In this document: positions 47,268-55,974 of the stretch, in pieces
Layout: every line of letters starts with the position of its first letter
Position numbering within the stretch: position 1 is the stretch's first letter
Assembly (NCBI RefSeq): GCF_022788715.1
Contig: NZ_CP085167.1
Coordinates: 3,028,501 to 3,092,500 of the forward strand
Direction: 5' to 3'
DNA from: Sulfitobacter sp. DSM 110093
GTDB lineage: Bacteria > Pseudomonadota > Alphaproteobacteria > Rhodobacterales > Rhodobacteraceae
DNA: 64,000 bases
The notes under the pieces: model-generated
Told to the model about the DNA's origin: nothing
What the model saw: only the letters and a program-made list of their open reading frames with translations
The model's database searches: none
Position numbers and translations under genes: made by a program

Positions 47268-47992
47268 GCACGATCCTGCGGTCCTTCACCCGCGCGCTTG
47301 GCCAGTTGGGCGATGCGCGCTTTCGCAAGGTGGTGCTACTCGGCGTTGGCCTGTCGCTGGCGCTGCTGGTCGCGGCCACAGCGGGCTTTGCCTATCTGGT
47401 GGATTGGATTACGCCCGAAGACGCTTGGCTTCCGGTATTGGGCGAGGTCAACTGGCTCGACGATCTGCTGAGCTGGAGCGCGCTGATCCTGCTGATGGTC
47501 CTCTCGGTCTTTCTCATGGTGCCCGTCGCCTCGGCGATCACCTCGATGTTTCTCGATGACGTGGCCGATGCGGTGGAAGAGGTGCACTACCCGCATCTGC
47601 CCCCAGCTCACCGTGTCGGCATCGGCGATGCGATCCGCGATACCGTCAACTTCATGGGCGTGCTGGTAGGGGCAAACCTGCTGGCGCTGGTGCTATACCT
47701 GCTCTTCGCCCCGGCAGCGCTGTTCATCTTTTGGGGGCTGAACGGGTTCTTACTGGGGCGCGAATATTTCACTCTAGCCGCGCTGCGCCGCCATGGGCGG
47801 GACGAGGCCAAGCGCCTGCGCCGCCGCCATGCGGGAACCATCTGGATGGCCGGGGTGCTGATGGCGGTGCCGCTGTCGGTGCCGCTGCTGAACCTGCTGA
47901 TCCCGATCCTAGGCGCGGCGACTTTTACCCACCTGTACCATGCGTTGGTGCCGCATTCGGATGCAGCCAGCCTTCGATATCCGCCACGCTGA
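47258..47992 (+). CDS. EI24/CysZ-like membrane protein
   Basis: The 244-residue protein has four to six hydrophobic helices and the EI24-domain stretch 'WGLNGFLLGREYFTLAALRR'. This domain includes CysZ sulfate permeases and eukaryotic EI24. Sulfate uptake is possible but untested, and no cys genes are near. It is coupled to the nitroreductase gene by a ten-base overlap. Its last 68 bases overlap the DUF1467 gene on the opposite strand. Confidence 0.82.
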   Translation: MAVSTILRSFTRALGQLGDARFRKVVLLGVGLSLALLVAATAGFAYLVDWITPEDAWLPVLGEVNWLDDLLSWSALILLMVLSVFLMVPVASAITSMFLDDVADAVEEVHYPHLPPAHRVGIGDAIRDTVNFMGVLVGANLLALVLYLLFAPAALFIFWGLNGFLLGREYFTLAALRRHGRDEAKRLRRRHAGTIWMAGVLMAVPLSVPLLNLLIPILGAATFTHLYHALVPHSDAASLRYPPR

Positions 47993-48218
47993 TCCAGCCC
48001 GACAGGATGATCGTAGCGCAGATCGCCCAGATGATCGCAGCAACCAGCGTAGTCCACAGCGCCTTGCGGCCCAAATGATGCTGCTCGGGCGCGCCCGCGT
48101 GGGTGCCCGGAACCACCTCGCCCGCGTCCCCTTGGGTTTGCACCCGGATTGGCAGGGCGATCATGAACGACATCGACCAAATAATGGCAAATAGCACGAG
48201 GCCAGAAACGATACCCAT
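47925..48218 (-). CDS. DUF1467 small membrane protein
   Basis: The 97-residue protein has two membrane helices and the DUF1467 pattern: 'IIWSMSFMIALPIRVQTQGD', 'GEVVPGTHAGAPE' and 'KALWTTLVAAIIWAIC'. The function is unknown. It starts two bases after the stop of methylmalonyl-CoA epimerase, a pairing common in alphaproteobacteria. Its 3' end lies antisense to the EI24-like gene. Confidence 0.88.
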   Translation of the reverse strand: MGIVSGLVLFAIIWSMSFMIALPIRVQTQGDAGEVVPGTHAGAPEQHHLGRKALWTTLVAAIIWAICATIILSGWISVADIEGWLHPNAAPTHGTGG

Positions 48219-48220
48219 GC

Positions 48221-48625
<405 letters not shown>

Positions 48626-48748
48626 CTTGGATGCTCCTCGTGTTTCGCCCGCTTTATGCCCGCACACCCGATGAACAACAATGCGTCACGTTAACGCGTC
48701 GTTAGCCAAAACGGCGTAACGATGGCACCGCAGTTGTTGTTGGAGGCG

Positions 48749-49471
48749 ATGATGGACGATACCGACCCCTTTGAAAGACCGACCCTCACCCCCACGGCGG
48801 AGCGACCGCTGCTGGGCCTTACCGTTCTAGTGGTAGAGGACAGCCGCTTTGCCTGTGAGGCGATGCGCCTGCTGTGCCTGCGTTCCGGCGCGCGGATCAG
48901 GCGTGCGGATTGCCTGCGCTCTGCGCGGCGGCACTTGCAGGTCTACCGCCCCACCGTCGCGCTGGTTGACCTTGGCTTGCCGGATGGCTGCGGGTTGGAT
49001 TTGATCGCCGAACTGACACAAAGCACACCGCGGGTCGAAGCGATCATCGCCATCTCTGGCGACATCCATAAAGAACCTGACGCCCGCGCCGCTGGTGTGG
49101 ATGGTTTTTTGGCCAAGCCGATTACATCGCTTTCGTCCTTTCAGCAGGCCATTCTTGCTGCCCTATCCGAAGAGCGCCGCCCGCTTGGGCCACGTGCCCT
49201 CCCTGATGAGTATGTCACCCCTGACCTAATCGGGTTTCAAGATGACATCGCCCATATCGCAGGTGTGCTGGGGGACCATCCCAATGATCAAACGCTTGAC
49301 TATGTAGCGCAATTTCTTTGCGGTGTGGCCCGTTCGGCAAATGACCTTCGATTGGAAGAAGCGGCGCGGGCATTGGCCCATAAACGCGCGCTTGGACAAC
49401 CCGCAGGCCCGGAAACCGCCGATATTGCGGGGATGATCCAGCACCGGTTGGCCGAAAGGATAGCAATTTAA
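48749..49471 (+). CDS. response regulator with REC domain and undefined C-terminal domain
   Basis: Start ATG 48749 or 48752, just after GGAGG; about 240 residues. The receiver domain is complete: acidic pocket E30-D31 ('LVVEDSRFACEAMR'), phosphorylation site D74 ('VALVDLGLPDG'), switch Ser103 and K123 ('FLAKPIT'). After about residue 145 there is a helical region with no DNA-binding or enzymatic motif I recognise. No histidine kinase is adjacent. It may act through protein contact. Confidence 0.85.
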   Translation: MMDDTDPFERPTLTPTAERPLLGLTVLVVEDSRFACEAMRLLCLRSGARIRRADCLRSARRHLQVYRPTVALVDLGLPDGCGLDLIAELTQSTPRVEAIIAISGDIHKEPDARAAGVDGFLAKPITSLSSFQQAILAALSEERRPLGPRALPDEYVTPDLIGFQDDIAHIAGVLGDHPNDQTLDYVAQFLCGVARSANDLRLEEAARALAHKRALGQPAGPETADIAGMIQHRLAERIAI

Positions 49472-49492
49472 CGCCATCGGCGAATGGGCCGC

Positions 49493-50215
49493 CTAAAGCG
49501 CTGGATCGCTCGCAACGCGGACAAGGCGGGTCAGATCGCCCAAACGTTCCTCCTGCTGTCCATGCGCGTCGAAATTACGGGGGGAAAGCCAAGCCTCGAA
49601 CGCCTCTTTCAATGCGGGCCACTCTGCATCAACCGCGGCGAACCAAGCAGTGTCGCGGTTGCGCCCCTTTACGATCGTGGCCTGCCGAAAGACACCCTCA
49701 TAGCTTAACCCCAACCGCTGCGCCGCACGACGAGAAGGACCGTTCAGCGCATCGCATTTCCATTCGAACCGCCGATACCCTGCGTCAAAGGCCCATTGCA
49801 TCATCAGAAATATTGCCTCTGTCGCCGCCGGAGTGCGCTGTAGAGCGGGGCTAAAGTTGATGTGGCCAACTTCTATACTGCCTGCTTCGGGATTGATCCG
49901 CAGGAAGCTTGCCACCCCCACCCATTGCTCCTGCGCAAGGCTTTTGACGGCAAAGAAATAGGGATCGGCCTTCCCCTCACTGTCACGCACCCAGCGGTGG
50001 TATTGGGAGGCCGAAGAGAATGGCCCATAGGGCAGGTAATCCCAAACGTGGTCCTCTCCCGCATAGGCGCGGTACAAAAGCGCGGCATGACGCTCTGCCG
50101 AAAGGGGCTCCAACAACACATGCTGTCCGGCCAGCGTTTCACCGCTGGGCCGCGCGGGGGGTGCCCAATTTTCGACAGGGGCCCCGACAGGGCGTTCGGC
50201 TGGTTTGCTCTTCAT
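49493..50215 (-). CDS. GNAT-family N-acetyltransferase (RimJ/RimL type)
   Basis: The 240-residue protein matches COG1670 acetyltransferases: 'HVLLEPLSAERHAALLYRAY', 'VGVASFLRINPEAGSIEVGH', 'ATEAIFLMMQWAFD' and 'KCDALNGPSRRAAQRLGLSY', the acetyl-CoA-binding segment and following helix. The target (protein N-terminus or small molecule) is unknown. It converges with the response regulator gene, 21 bases between stops. Confidence 0.88.
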   Translation of the reverse strand: MKSKPAERPVGAPVENWAPPARPSGETLAGQHVLLEPLSAERHAALLYRAYAGEDHVWDYLPYGPFSSASQYHRWVRDSEGKADPYFFAVKSLAQEQWVGVASFLRINPEAGSIEVGHINFSPALQRTPAATEAIFLMMQWAFDAGYRRFEWKCDALNGPSRRAAQRLGLSYEGVFRQATIVKGRNRDTAWFAAVDAEWPALKEAFEAWLSPRNFDAHGQQEERLGDLTRLVRVASDPAL

Positions 50216-50370
50216 GGGCTAAGTTATGCACTGCGCCTTCAAGCCCGCCAAGATGAATAAACTTGAATTAATCGCCACAGACCCCTCTCTCGGCCCCCTG
50301 TTTACACATTCATGCCACATTCAACCTTCAGCATTATGCATAGATCGAACCGACACCCTAGGAGGGTGAG

Positions 50371-50544
50371 ATGAGCCTGACAGACACCAGACATACAACA
50401 AAGGCCGAAAAGCCGGTCGATTGGATCGTTGTCGGTGCCAATATCTTTGGGCTTTTGGTTGTTATCGCAGCCGCGGTCCACGCCCAAGCAGATGGCCCCT
50501 TTCAACGGATCGCAAGCCAAGCGGCTGCTGCCGTGGTCTTTTAA
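50371..50544 (+). CDS. 57-residue single-pass membrane protein
   Basis: ATG 50371 follows an excellent AGGAGGGTGAG. The product starts 'MSLTDTRHTTKAEKPVDWIV', has one hydrophobic helix (about residues 18-38) and a short tail with 'HAQADGPFQRIASQ'. I do not recognise the family. The strong ribosome site, sensible membrane topology and a stop 59 bases before the hemerythrin gene support a real gene; it is below the usual length cut-off. Confidence 0.65.
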   Translation: MSLTDTRHTTKAEKPVDWIVVGANIFGLLVVIAAAVHAQADGPFQRIASQAAAAVVF

Positions 50545-50548
50545 GCCG

Positions 50549-50573
50549 GGAACCCGCCTGCCCCTGCGGCGTT
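50549..50573 (+). promoter_or_regulatory. candidate EcfG-type stress promoter before the hemerythrin gene
   Basis: GGAAC (50549-50553) and CGTT (50570-50573) are 16 bases apart, the consensus of the alphaproteobacterial general-stress sigma factor EcfG, and lie 30 bases before the hemerythrin ATG. By chance about one such match is expected in a window this long, so position is the main support. Confidence 0.35.
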
Positions 50574-50603
50574 ACCAACAGGTAACACCGAAGGATATTT
50601 CCC

Positions 50604-51080
50604 ATGCCCTCCATCTATGACGCGATCAAAGACGATCATGACGACCATCGCGCGTTGCTCAACACCATTGTCGACACAGAAGGCGACAGCGCCGAACGCC
50701 GTGACGCTTGGGACCGTTTTTACCATGACGTAAAATCCCATGCCGCAGCCGAGGAAGAGACGTTTTATTCCAAGCTAATGTCTGAAACATGGGGCCAAGA
50801 TCACGCGCGCCATTCCGTCCATGAGCACCAGCAGCTTGACGACATCATGGAAGAGTTGCGCGAAACTGACATGTCGTCCTCCGCTTGGCTGACTCGTTTC
50901 AAGCAGCTCAAGCATGATTATGAGCATCACATGGACGAGGAAGAAGACGAGCTTTTCACCCGCGCCAAGAAGGTTATCGGTAAAGAGCAGAACGACGAAT
51001 TTGGCGACAAGTTCCTGAAGCGCAAGGAAAAGGAAGCCAAGCTCATTGATAAAAAACGCGAAGACAGCCTTGAGGATTGA
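50604..51080 (+). CDS. hemerythrin HHE cation-binding domain protein
   Basis: The 158-residue protein starts at ATG 50604 after AAGGAT. It is a four-helix HHE protein: 'DDHDDHRALLNTI', 'HAAAEEETFYSKL', 'HEHQQLDDIMEEL' and 'KHDYEHHMDEEEDELF' supply the His and Glu ligands of a di-iron site. The C-terminal 40 residues are a charged Lys/Glu helix. Such proteins bind O2, NO or react with peroxide. The role here is unknown; a stress function would fit the upstream GGAAC-CGTT element. Confidence 0.88.
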   Translation: MPSIYDAIKDDHDDHRALLNTIVDTEGDSAERRDAWDRFYHDVKSHAAAEEETFYSKLMSETWGQDHARHSVHEHQQLDDIMEELRETDMSSSAWLTRFKQLKHDYEHHMDEEEDELFTRAKKVIGKEQNDEFGDKFLKRKEKEAKLIDKKREDSLED

Positions 51081-51192
51081 CCCAAGCCAGTTGCACCTGC
51101 TAGATGTGTTCCCTTAACGTTCTTGTGGATATCCAGCCCCTAAGGGCAGGTTGCGGTTGCAAGAAAGCGCAGGGAAACGCAATATATTGGAT

Positions 51193-51825
51193 ATGAGCGA
51201 TAATCCATCACAAGACCTACGCGACTTTCTGGGCAAAGACCGGTTTGGATGCGTCATGGCGGACCCGCCGTGGCGCTTCACCAACCGCACCGGCAAGGTC
51301 GCGCCCGAGCATAAGCGCTTGGCCCGTTATCCCACGATGACGGTTGAGGATATCTGCGCCCTGCCCGTGGCCGATCACCTCGAAGACCGCGCGCATTGTT
51401 ACATGTGGGTGCCAAACGCGCTGCTGCCTGAAGGACTGCAGGTTCTCAAGGCTTGGGGATTTGAATATAAATCCAACATCGTCTGGCACAAAATCCGCAA
51501 AGATGGCGGCAGTGACGGGCGCGGTGTGGGGTTCTATTTCCGCAACGTGACCGAAATTTTGCTGTTCGGCGTGCGCGGCAAGAACGTGCGCACCTTGGAT
51601 GCCGGACGGCGTCAGGTGAACATGATGCAGACCCGTAAACGCGAGCATTCGCGCAAACCGGATGAGCAATATGAACTGATCGAAAGCTGCTCTTGGGGCC
51701 CCTACCTCGAACTTTTTGGGCGCGGTGTGCGCGAGGGTTGGACCGTTTGGGGCAATCAGGCCGAAGCGGATTACAAGCCCGATTGGAAGACTTACAGCTA
51801 CAATTCCAGTGTCGCGGCTGAGTAA
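51193..51825 (+). CDS. MT-A70-family adenine-N6 DNA methyltransferase
   Basis: ATG 51193 gives 210 residues. The catalytic motif D24-P-P-W27 ('CVMADPPWRF') is that of the MT-A70 family, which includes bacterial beta-class methylases such as M.MunI. 'ALLPEGLQVLKAWGFEYKSN', 'RNVTEILLFGVRG' and the basic 'QTRKREHSRKPDEQYELIE' are family blocks. The downstream gene overlaps its end by 17 bases and looks like a restriction endonuclease, so this is probably the protective methylase of a type II system rather than an RNA methylase. The target site is unknown. Confidence 0.88.
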   Translation: MSDNPSQDLRDFLGKDRFGCVMADPPWRFTNRTGKVAPEHKRLARYPTMTVEDICALPVADHLEDRAHCYMWVPNALLPEGLQVLKAWGFEYKSNIVWHKIRKDGGSDGRGVGFYFRNVTEILLFGVRGKNVRTLDAGRRQVNMMQTRKREHSRKPDEQYELIESCSWGPYLELFGRGVREGWTVWGNQAEADYKPDWKTYSYNSSVAAE

Positions 51826-52540
51826 TCTGGCGCGGCGCATCGACGATGCGGTTTTCGACAGCGACAGGCTTGTCGAAGACTTGCTGCCTGCCGATCTGCG
51901 CGACCGCTATTCCGTCACCAGCTACCGCAGCGCCGCTGCCGTGCTGCAACAGCGCGCGCCGGAAGAACTTGCTGCGATCATCCGCGTGCTGCGTCAGTTC
52001 ACGATCAGCCGCAGCGAAATCCGCGCACCGGGGGGCAACCGCATGTCGGCAACCACCCGTTTCGCGGAGTATGCGGCGGCTGAGAATTTTCATGAGGAAG
52101 TGCGGATCAAAGCGGACCTGCTGGTGCAACTGACCGCCGGCAAGGGCGACAGTGCCCCCGAAGTCGACCGCATCATCCGCGAAGATTTCATCCACAACCA
52201 TATGGTCGACTTCTGGCGCGCACGCGTGGCCTTTGACTATGAGTGGAACAGCAAAGACCAGACCTACGACCGCGATCTCTATGCCTTCCGCAGCTTTTTT
52301 GAGGCTGGCGTCATAGACGTAGGGGTCATCGTGACACGTGAATTGTCGAACGACTTTTTCAAATCACTGGGAAATTGCTTGGATAAATTCGGCAATGAGA
52401 CCGACAAAACCGTAAGCGCGAAATTCGGAGCCAGCACCACTGGCACGCACAAGCTGATCAGTCGCATCGCCGCCGGGCGCAGTGGCGGCTGCCCGGTTCT
52501 GGTGCTGGGCATCCTTCCGGGCAATATCACCCCCGACTGA
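51809..52540 (+). CDS. BglII/BstYI-like type II restriction endonuclease
   Basis: GTG 51809, inside the end of the methylase gene, gives 243 residues; the frame is open further upstream but antisense to nothing conserved. The C-terminal half resembles BstYI: 'VDFWRARVAFDYEWNSKD' has D134, D143 and E145 at the positions of the BstYI D...E.Q metal site, followed by 'AGVIDVGVIVTRELS' and 'GGCPVLVLGILP'. The N-terminal part is helical. The resemblance is from memory of the family and by eye. It would cut unmethylated DNA, perhaps at an RGATCY-like site. Confidence 0.72.
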   Translation: MSRLSNLARRIDDAVFDSDRLVEDLLPADLRDRYSVTSYRSAAAVLQQRAPEELAAIIRVLRQFTISRSEIRAPGGNRMSATTRFAEYAAAENFHEEVRIKADLLVQLTAGKGDSAPEVDRIIREDFIHNHMVDFWRARVAFDYEWNSKDQTYDRDLYAFRSFFEAGVIDVGVIVTRELSNDFFKSLGNCLDKFGNETDKTVSAKFGASTTGTHKLISRIAAGRSGGCPVLVLGILPGNITPD

Positions 52541-52551
52541 ACCGGGGGTGA
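52527..52551. terminator. bidirectional hairpin between the endonuclease gene and aspS
   Basis: TCACCCCCG (52527-52535) pairs perfectly with CGGGGGTGA (52543-52551), loop of seven. It spans the endonuclease stop and lies 18 bases from the aspS stop, so it could end both convergent transcripts. Confidence 0.55.
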
Positions 52552-52568
52552 CGTTCATTTAGACAGGT

Positions 52569-54344
52569 TCACTCCTGCGGGATGACCCGCAGACCCAGCT
52601 CCATCAGCTGATCGCTGGTGGGCTCGCTGGGGGCGTCCATCATCAGGTCTTCGGCGCGCTGGTTCATCGGGAACAGGATCACTTCGCGGATGTTCGCCTC
52701 TTCTGCCAGCAACATGACAATCCGGTCGATGCCTGCCGCACAACCACCGTGGGGCGGTGCGCCGTATTGGAAGGCGTTAACCATGCCGCCAAAGCGCTTG
52801 CGCACCTCATCTTCGCCATAGCCGGCGATCTCAAAGGCTTTGAACATGATCTCGGGCTTGTGGTTTCGGATTGCGCCCGACACCAGTTCATAACCGTTGC
52901 ATGCAAGGTCATACTGGTACCCCAACACCTTAAGCGGATCACCTTGAAGCGCTTCCATCCCGCCTTGCGGCATCGAGAAGGGGTTGTGCTCAAAGTCGAT
53001 CTTGCCGGTTTCTTCGTCCTTTTCGTAGATCGGGAAATCAACGATCCATGCAAAGGCGAAGCGGTTTTTATCGGTGAGATTCAACTCTTCACCGATCACG
53101 TTTCGCGCACGACCTGCGACCGCTTCAAACGACTTGGGCTTACCACCAAGGAAGAAGGCTGCATCGCCGACTTCAAGGCCAAGTTGCTGGCGGATTGCCT
53201 CGGTCCGCTCGGGGCCGATGTTCTTGGCCAGAGGGCCAGCGGCTTCCATGCCGTTGCCCTGATCGCGCCAGAAGATATACCCCATACCGGGCAGACCTTC
53301 CTTTTGCGCAAAGGCGTTCATCCGGTCGCAAAACTTGCGGCTGCCACCTGTGGGCGCGGGGATCGCGCGGATTTCGGTGCCGTCCTGCTCTAGCAATTTG
53401 GCAAAGATCGCGAAACCGGAATCGCGGAAATGGTCGGACACGACCTGCATCTTGATAGGGTTGCGCAGGTCGGGCTTGTCGGAGCCATACCACAGGGCGG
53501 CGTCTTTGTAGGAAATCTGCTCCCATGTCTCGTCGACCTTCTTGCCGCCGCCGAACTCTTCGAACACGCCCGCGATGACCGGCTGGATCGTATCGAATAC
53601 ATCCTGCTGGGTGACGAAGGACATTTCCATGTCGAGTTGGTAAAAATCGGTCGGCGAACGGTCAGCGCGCGGGTCTTCGTCGCGGAAGCAAGGCGCGATC
53701 TGGAAGTATTTGTCAAAGCCTGAGACCATGAGCAGCTGTTTGAACTGCTGCGGCGCCTGCGGCAGCGCATAGAACTTGCCCGGATGCAGACGCGACGGCA
53801 CGAGGAAATCGCGCGCGCCTTCGGGGGAGGAGGCGGTGATGATCGGCGTCTGGAATTCGCGGAAGTTTTGATCCCACATGCGCTTGCGGATCGAGGTGAC
53901 CACATCCGAGCGCATCGTCATGTTCTTTTGCATCTTCTCACGACGCAGGTCGAGGTAACGATACCGCAGGCGCGTTTCCTCGGGATATTCTTGATCGCCA
54001 AATACTTGCAGCGGCAGTTCGGCAGCAGAGCCCAACACTTCGATCTCACGCGCATAGACTTCGATCGCGCCTGTCGGCAGCTTGGGATTAACCAAGCTTT
54101 CATCCCGCGCCTTTACCGTGCCGTCGATGCGCACGCACCATTCTGCACGGACCTTCTCCATTTCGGCGAAGGCAGGGCTGTCGGGGTCGCAGATCACTTG
54201 GGTAATGCCGTAGTGGTCGCGCAGGTCGAGAAACAGCACGCCGCCGTGATCCCGTACCCGGTGCACCCAGCCGGACAGGCGCACATTGTCACCCTTGTTC
54301 TCAAGGCTCAGATCGGCACAGGTATGGCTGCGATAGGCGTGCAT
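52569..54344 (-). CDS. aspS: aspartyl-tRNA synthetase
   Basis: The 591-residue bacterial-type AspRS starts at ATG 54344 after GGAAGG. Domains in order: N-terminal OB-fold anticodon-binding ('[20 protein letters not shown]'), class II catalytic core split by a GAD insert ('[20 protein letters not shown]', '[20 protein letters not shown]') and motif 3 ('[17 protein letters not shown]'). It charges tRNA-Asp, and in alphaproteobacteria often also tRNA-Asn for amidation. Nothing unusual is seen. Confidence 0.97.
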   Translation of the reverse strand: MHAYRSHTCADLSLENKGDNVRLSGWVHRVRDHGGVLFLDLRDHYGITQVICDPDSPAFAEMEKVRAEWCVRIDGTVKARDESLVNPKLPTGAIEVYAREIEVLGSAAELPLQVFGDQEYPEETRLRYRYLDLRREKMQKNMTMRSDVVTSIRKRMWDQNFREFQTPIITASSPEGARDFLVPSRLHPGKFYALPQAPQQFKQLLMVSGFDKYFQIAPCFRDEDPRADRSPTDFYQLDMEMSFVTQQDVFDTIQPVIAGVFEEFGGGKKVDETWEQISYKDAALWYGSDKPDLRNPIKMQVVSDHFRDSGFAIFAKLLEQDGTEIRAIPAPTGGSRKFCDRMNAFAQKEGLPGMGYIFWRDQGNGMEAAGPLAKNIGPERTEAIRQQLGLEVGDAAFFLGGKPKSFEAVAGRARNVIGEELNLTDKNRFAFAWIVDFPIYEKDEETGKIDFEHNPFSMPQGGMEALQGDPLKVLGYQYDLACNGYELVSGAIRNHKPEIMFKAFEIAGYGEDEVRKRFGGMVNAFQYGAPPHGGCAAGIDRIVMLLAEEANIREVILFPMNQRAEDLMMDAPSEPTSDQLMELGLRVIPQE

Positions 54345-54569
54345 GATGGTCCCTTCCTAGGGCTAATTCAGGTTTTGGGCAGGTACACCGTTTGACGGTC
54401 GGGAAGTCAAGAGTTTGCTGCCAATAACCCCACGCCGGGCAGGAAAATCGCGCGTTTGGTGTATGGGCTGCGGTGGGTTGGCTTTAGCTTTCCGTTCTGC
54501 TTCACCAGTCCATTGGGCGCAATCGGTCAAAGTTGCGCGCCGAGCCGTGGTTAAGACTTCTCGTAGCGC

Positions 54570-55853
54570 TCAATCAATAAGGGTCGGTGCCGGGCCTACT
54601 GGTGCGCGCACCCAGTCATAGACTTGGGCGACTTGCGCCGCTTTCTGTGACCAAGTGAAGGTTTCCTCAACACGGGCACGGGCCGCCATTCCTTTTTTAA
54701 GCAATTCCTGCGGTTCGATGATAAGTTGCTCAAGCGCATCGCGCAGATCCCTTATGATGTCCGCACGCGGCCCGATTGGGATCGTGTACCCCCACTTAGA
54801 TTGCACCAGCTCCCCGGGGCCGGCATAATCCACCACCAACGGCGGCAGGCCCAAGGCCATCGCCTCCAAAACGACTCCCCCCCCAAATTCACGAATAGAA
54901 GGGAAGGTTAATAGATCACAGGATGCCATAACCTTTTGAACTTGCGCGTGCACCAACCAGCCAGAGAATTCAACGGTGCCATCAAGGCCTAAGGACACAA
55001 CGCTTTGCTTGAGCTCCGGCAGCATAGGGCCATCGCCAATTAACGTAAGCGTCAACTTGCCCGCTTTGAGTAAGGGCGCAGCAGCCTCGATCAACATATC
55101 GGCCCCCTTGTAAGGCACCATTCGCCCCACGAAACAGGCTCGCAGCGGGCCATCGCCTGCCGCTGGCGCAGCCTGTAGATGGAAACGCTCAACATCGATG
55201 CCATTCTCGGGAAGGTATATTGTCTTTGCAGAATGGACCTGCGGGATTTCACCCATTGTAAATTTTGATCCCACCATGATGGCAGAAGCCGCCGTTAACG
55301 TAGCCCCCCGCATGGGAAGCAGCTTGTAAGCACTGCGCACATACGACAGCCATTCCCCTTCGCGGCGGCGCTCTTTGTCAAACCCCTTTGGCCAAGGCAC
55401 ACCGCCATTAAGCGGGCCCAATACAAAAGGAACCCCAACCTTTGCGCATTGGCGCGCCACATAGCTGGGCTTGGTCGGCGTAAGCGGCGTAACGCGATGG
55501 ACGATGTCCCACTCGCCCGCCGTGATGCCGGCGCCGAACCGCTGCCAGACCATCCGCTCAAAATATGCATCTGGGATGGCAGAGAGTGCTTGCTTTGCAG
55601 TCCAAGCGCCGGGGCCAAAAAGTTTGCTAAAACGCCAAAGCGGTGCGGCGACCTTCTCGGTATCTACGCTGGTGAAATCTGTCCCTTCTTTCAGCCCCGC
55701 CCGAAGGAAAGCATCGCGATTACGAACCTGCGTGACGATATGTACATCTGCCACGCTCCGCAGAGCATTGGCCAAGGACCAGCCGACCAGCGGCACACTT
55801 ACCAATTCAGGGTTTGCAGCCTCTGCCATGACAAGTACGCGTGGTTTGTTCAT
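54570..55853 (-). CDS. GT4-family glycosyltransferase
   Basis: The 427-residue GT-B enzyme has an N-terminal acceptor domain ('VLGPLNGGVPWPKGF') and a C-terminal nucleotide-sugar domain: 'GRMVPYKGADMLIEAAAPL', 'LTLIGDGPML', 'VEFSGW' and 'SIREFGGGVVLEAMALGLP', the conserved E-x7-E region. It probably adds a sugar to an exopolysaccharide or lipid-linked glycan. The DNA is more AT-rich than the genes to its left. It lies 121 bases after the secreted glycosidase-like gene on the same strand. Confidence 0.9.
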   Translation of the reverse strand: MNKPRVLVMAEAANPELVSVPLVGWSLANALRSVADVHIVTQVRNRDAFLRAGLKEGTDFTSVDTEKVAAPLWRFSKLFGPGAWTAKQALSAIPDAYFERMVWQRFGAGITAGEWDIVHRVTPLTPTKPSYVARQCAKVGVPFVLGPLNGGVPWPKGFDKERRREGEWLSYVRSAYKLLPMRGATLTAASAIMVGSKFTMGEIPQVHSAKTIYLPENGIDVERFHLQAAPAAGDGPLRACFVGRMVPYKGADMLIEAAAPLLKAGKLTLTLIGDGPMLPELKQSVVSLGLDGTVEFSGWLVHAQVQKVMASCDLLTFPSIREFGGGVVLEAMALGLPPLVVDYAGPGELVQSKWGYTIPIGPRADIIRDLRDALEQLIIEPQELLKKGMAARARVEETFTWSQKAAQVAQVYDWVRAPVGPAPTLID

Positions 55854-55974
55854 CTTCGGGCTGTCCTGCTGCTAGGGCCTTCCGGCTGGCTCCACGGCGC
55901 AGCAGACTGCAAATGAGCACGGATGTCAGCCTGCTGATTAAATTATGTTTTTTATGGTGGGAAGGAAGCTACGC

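Noticed and set aside
54345..54569. Possible gene or small RNA between the GT4 gene and aspS
   Set aside because: No frame with a start and ribosome site, and no clear hairpin with a T-run was found in these 225 bases.
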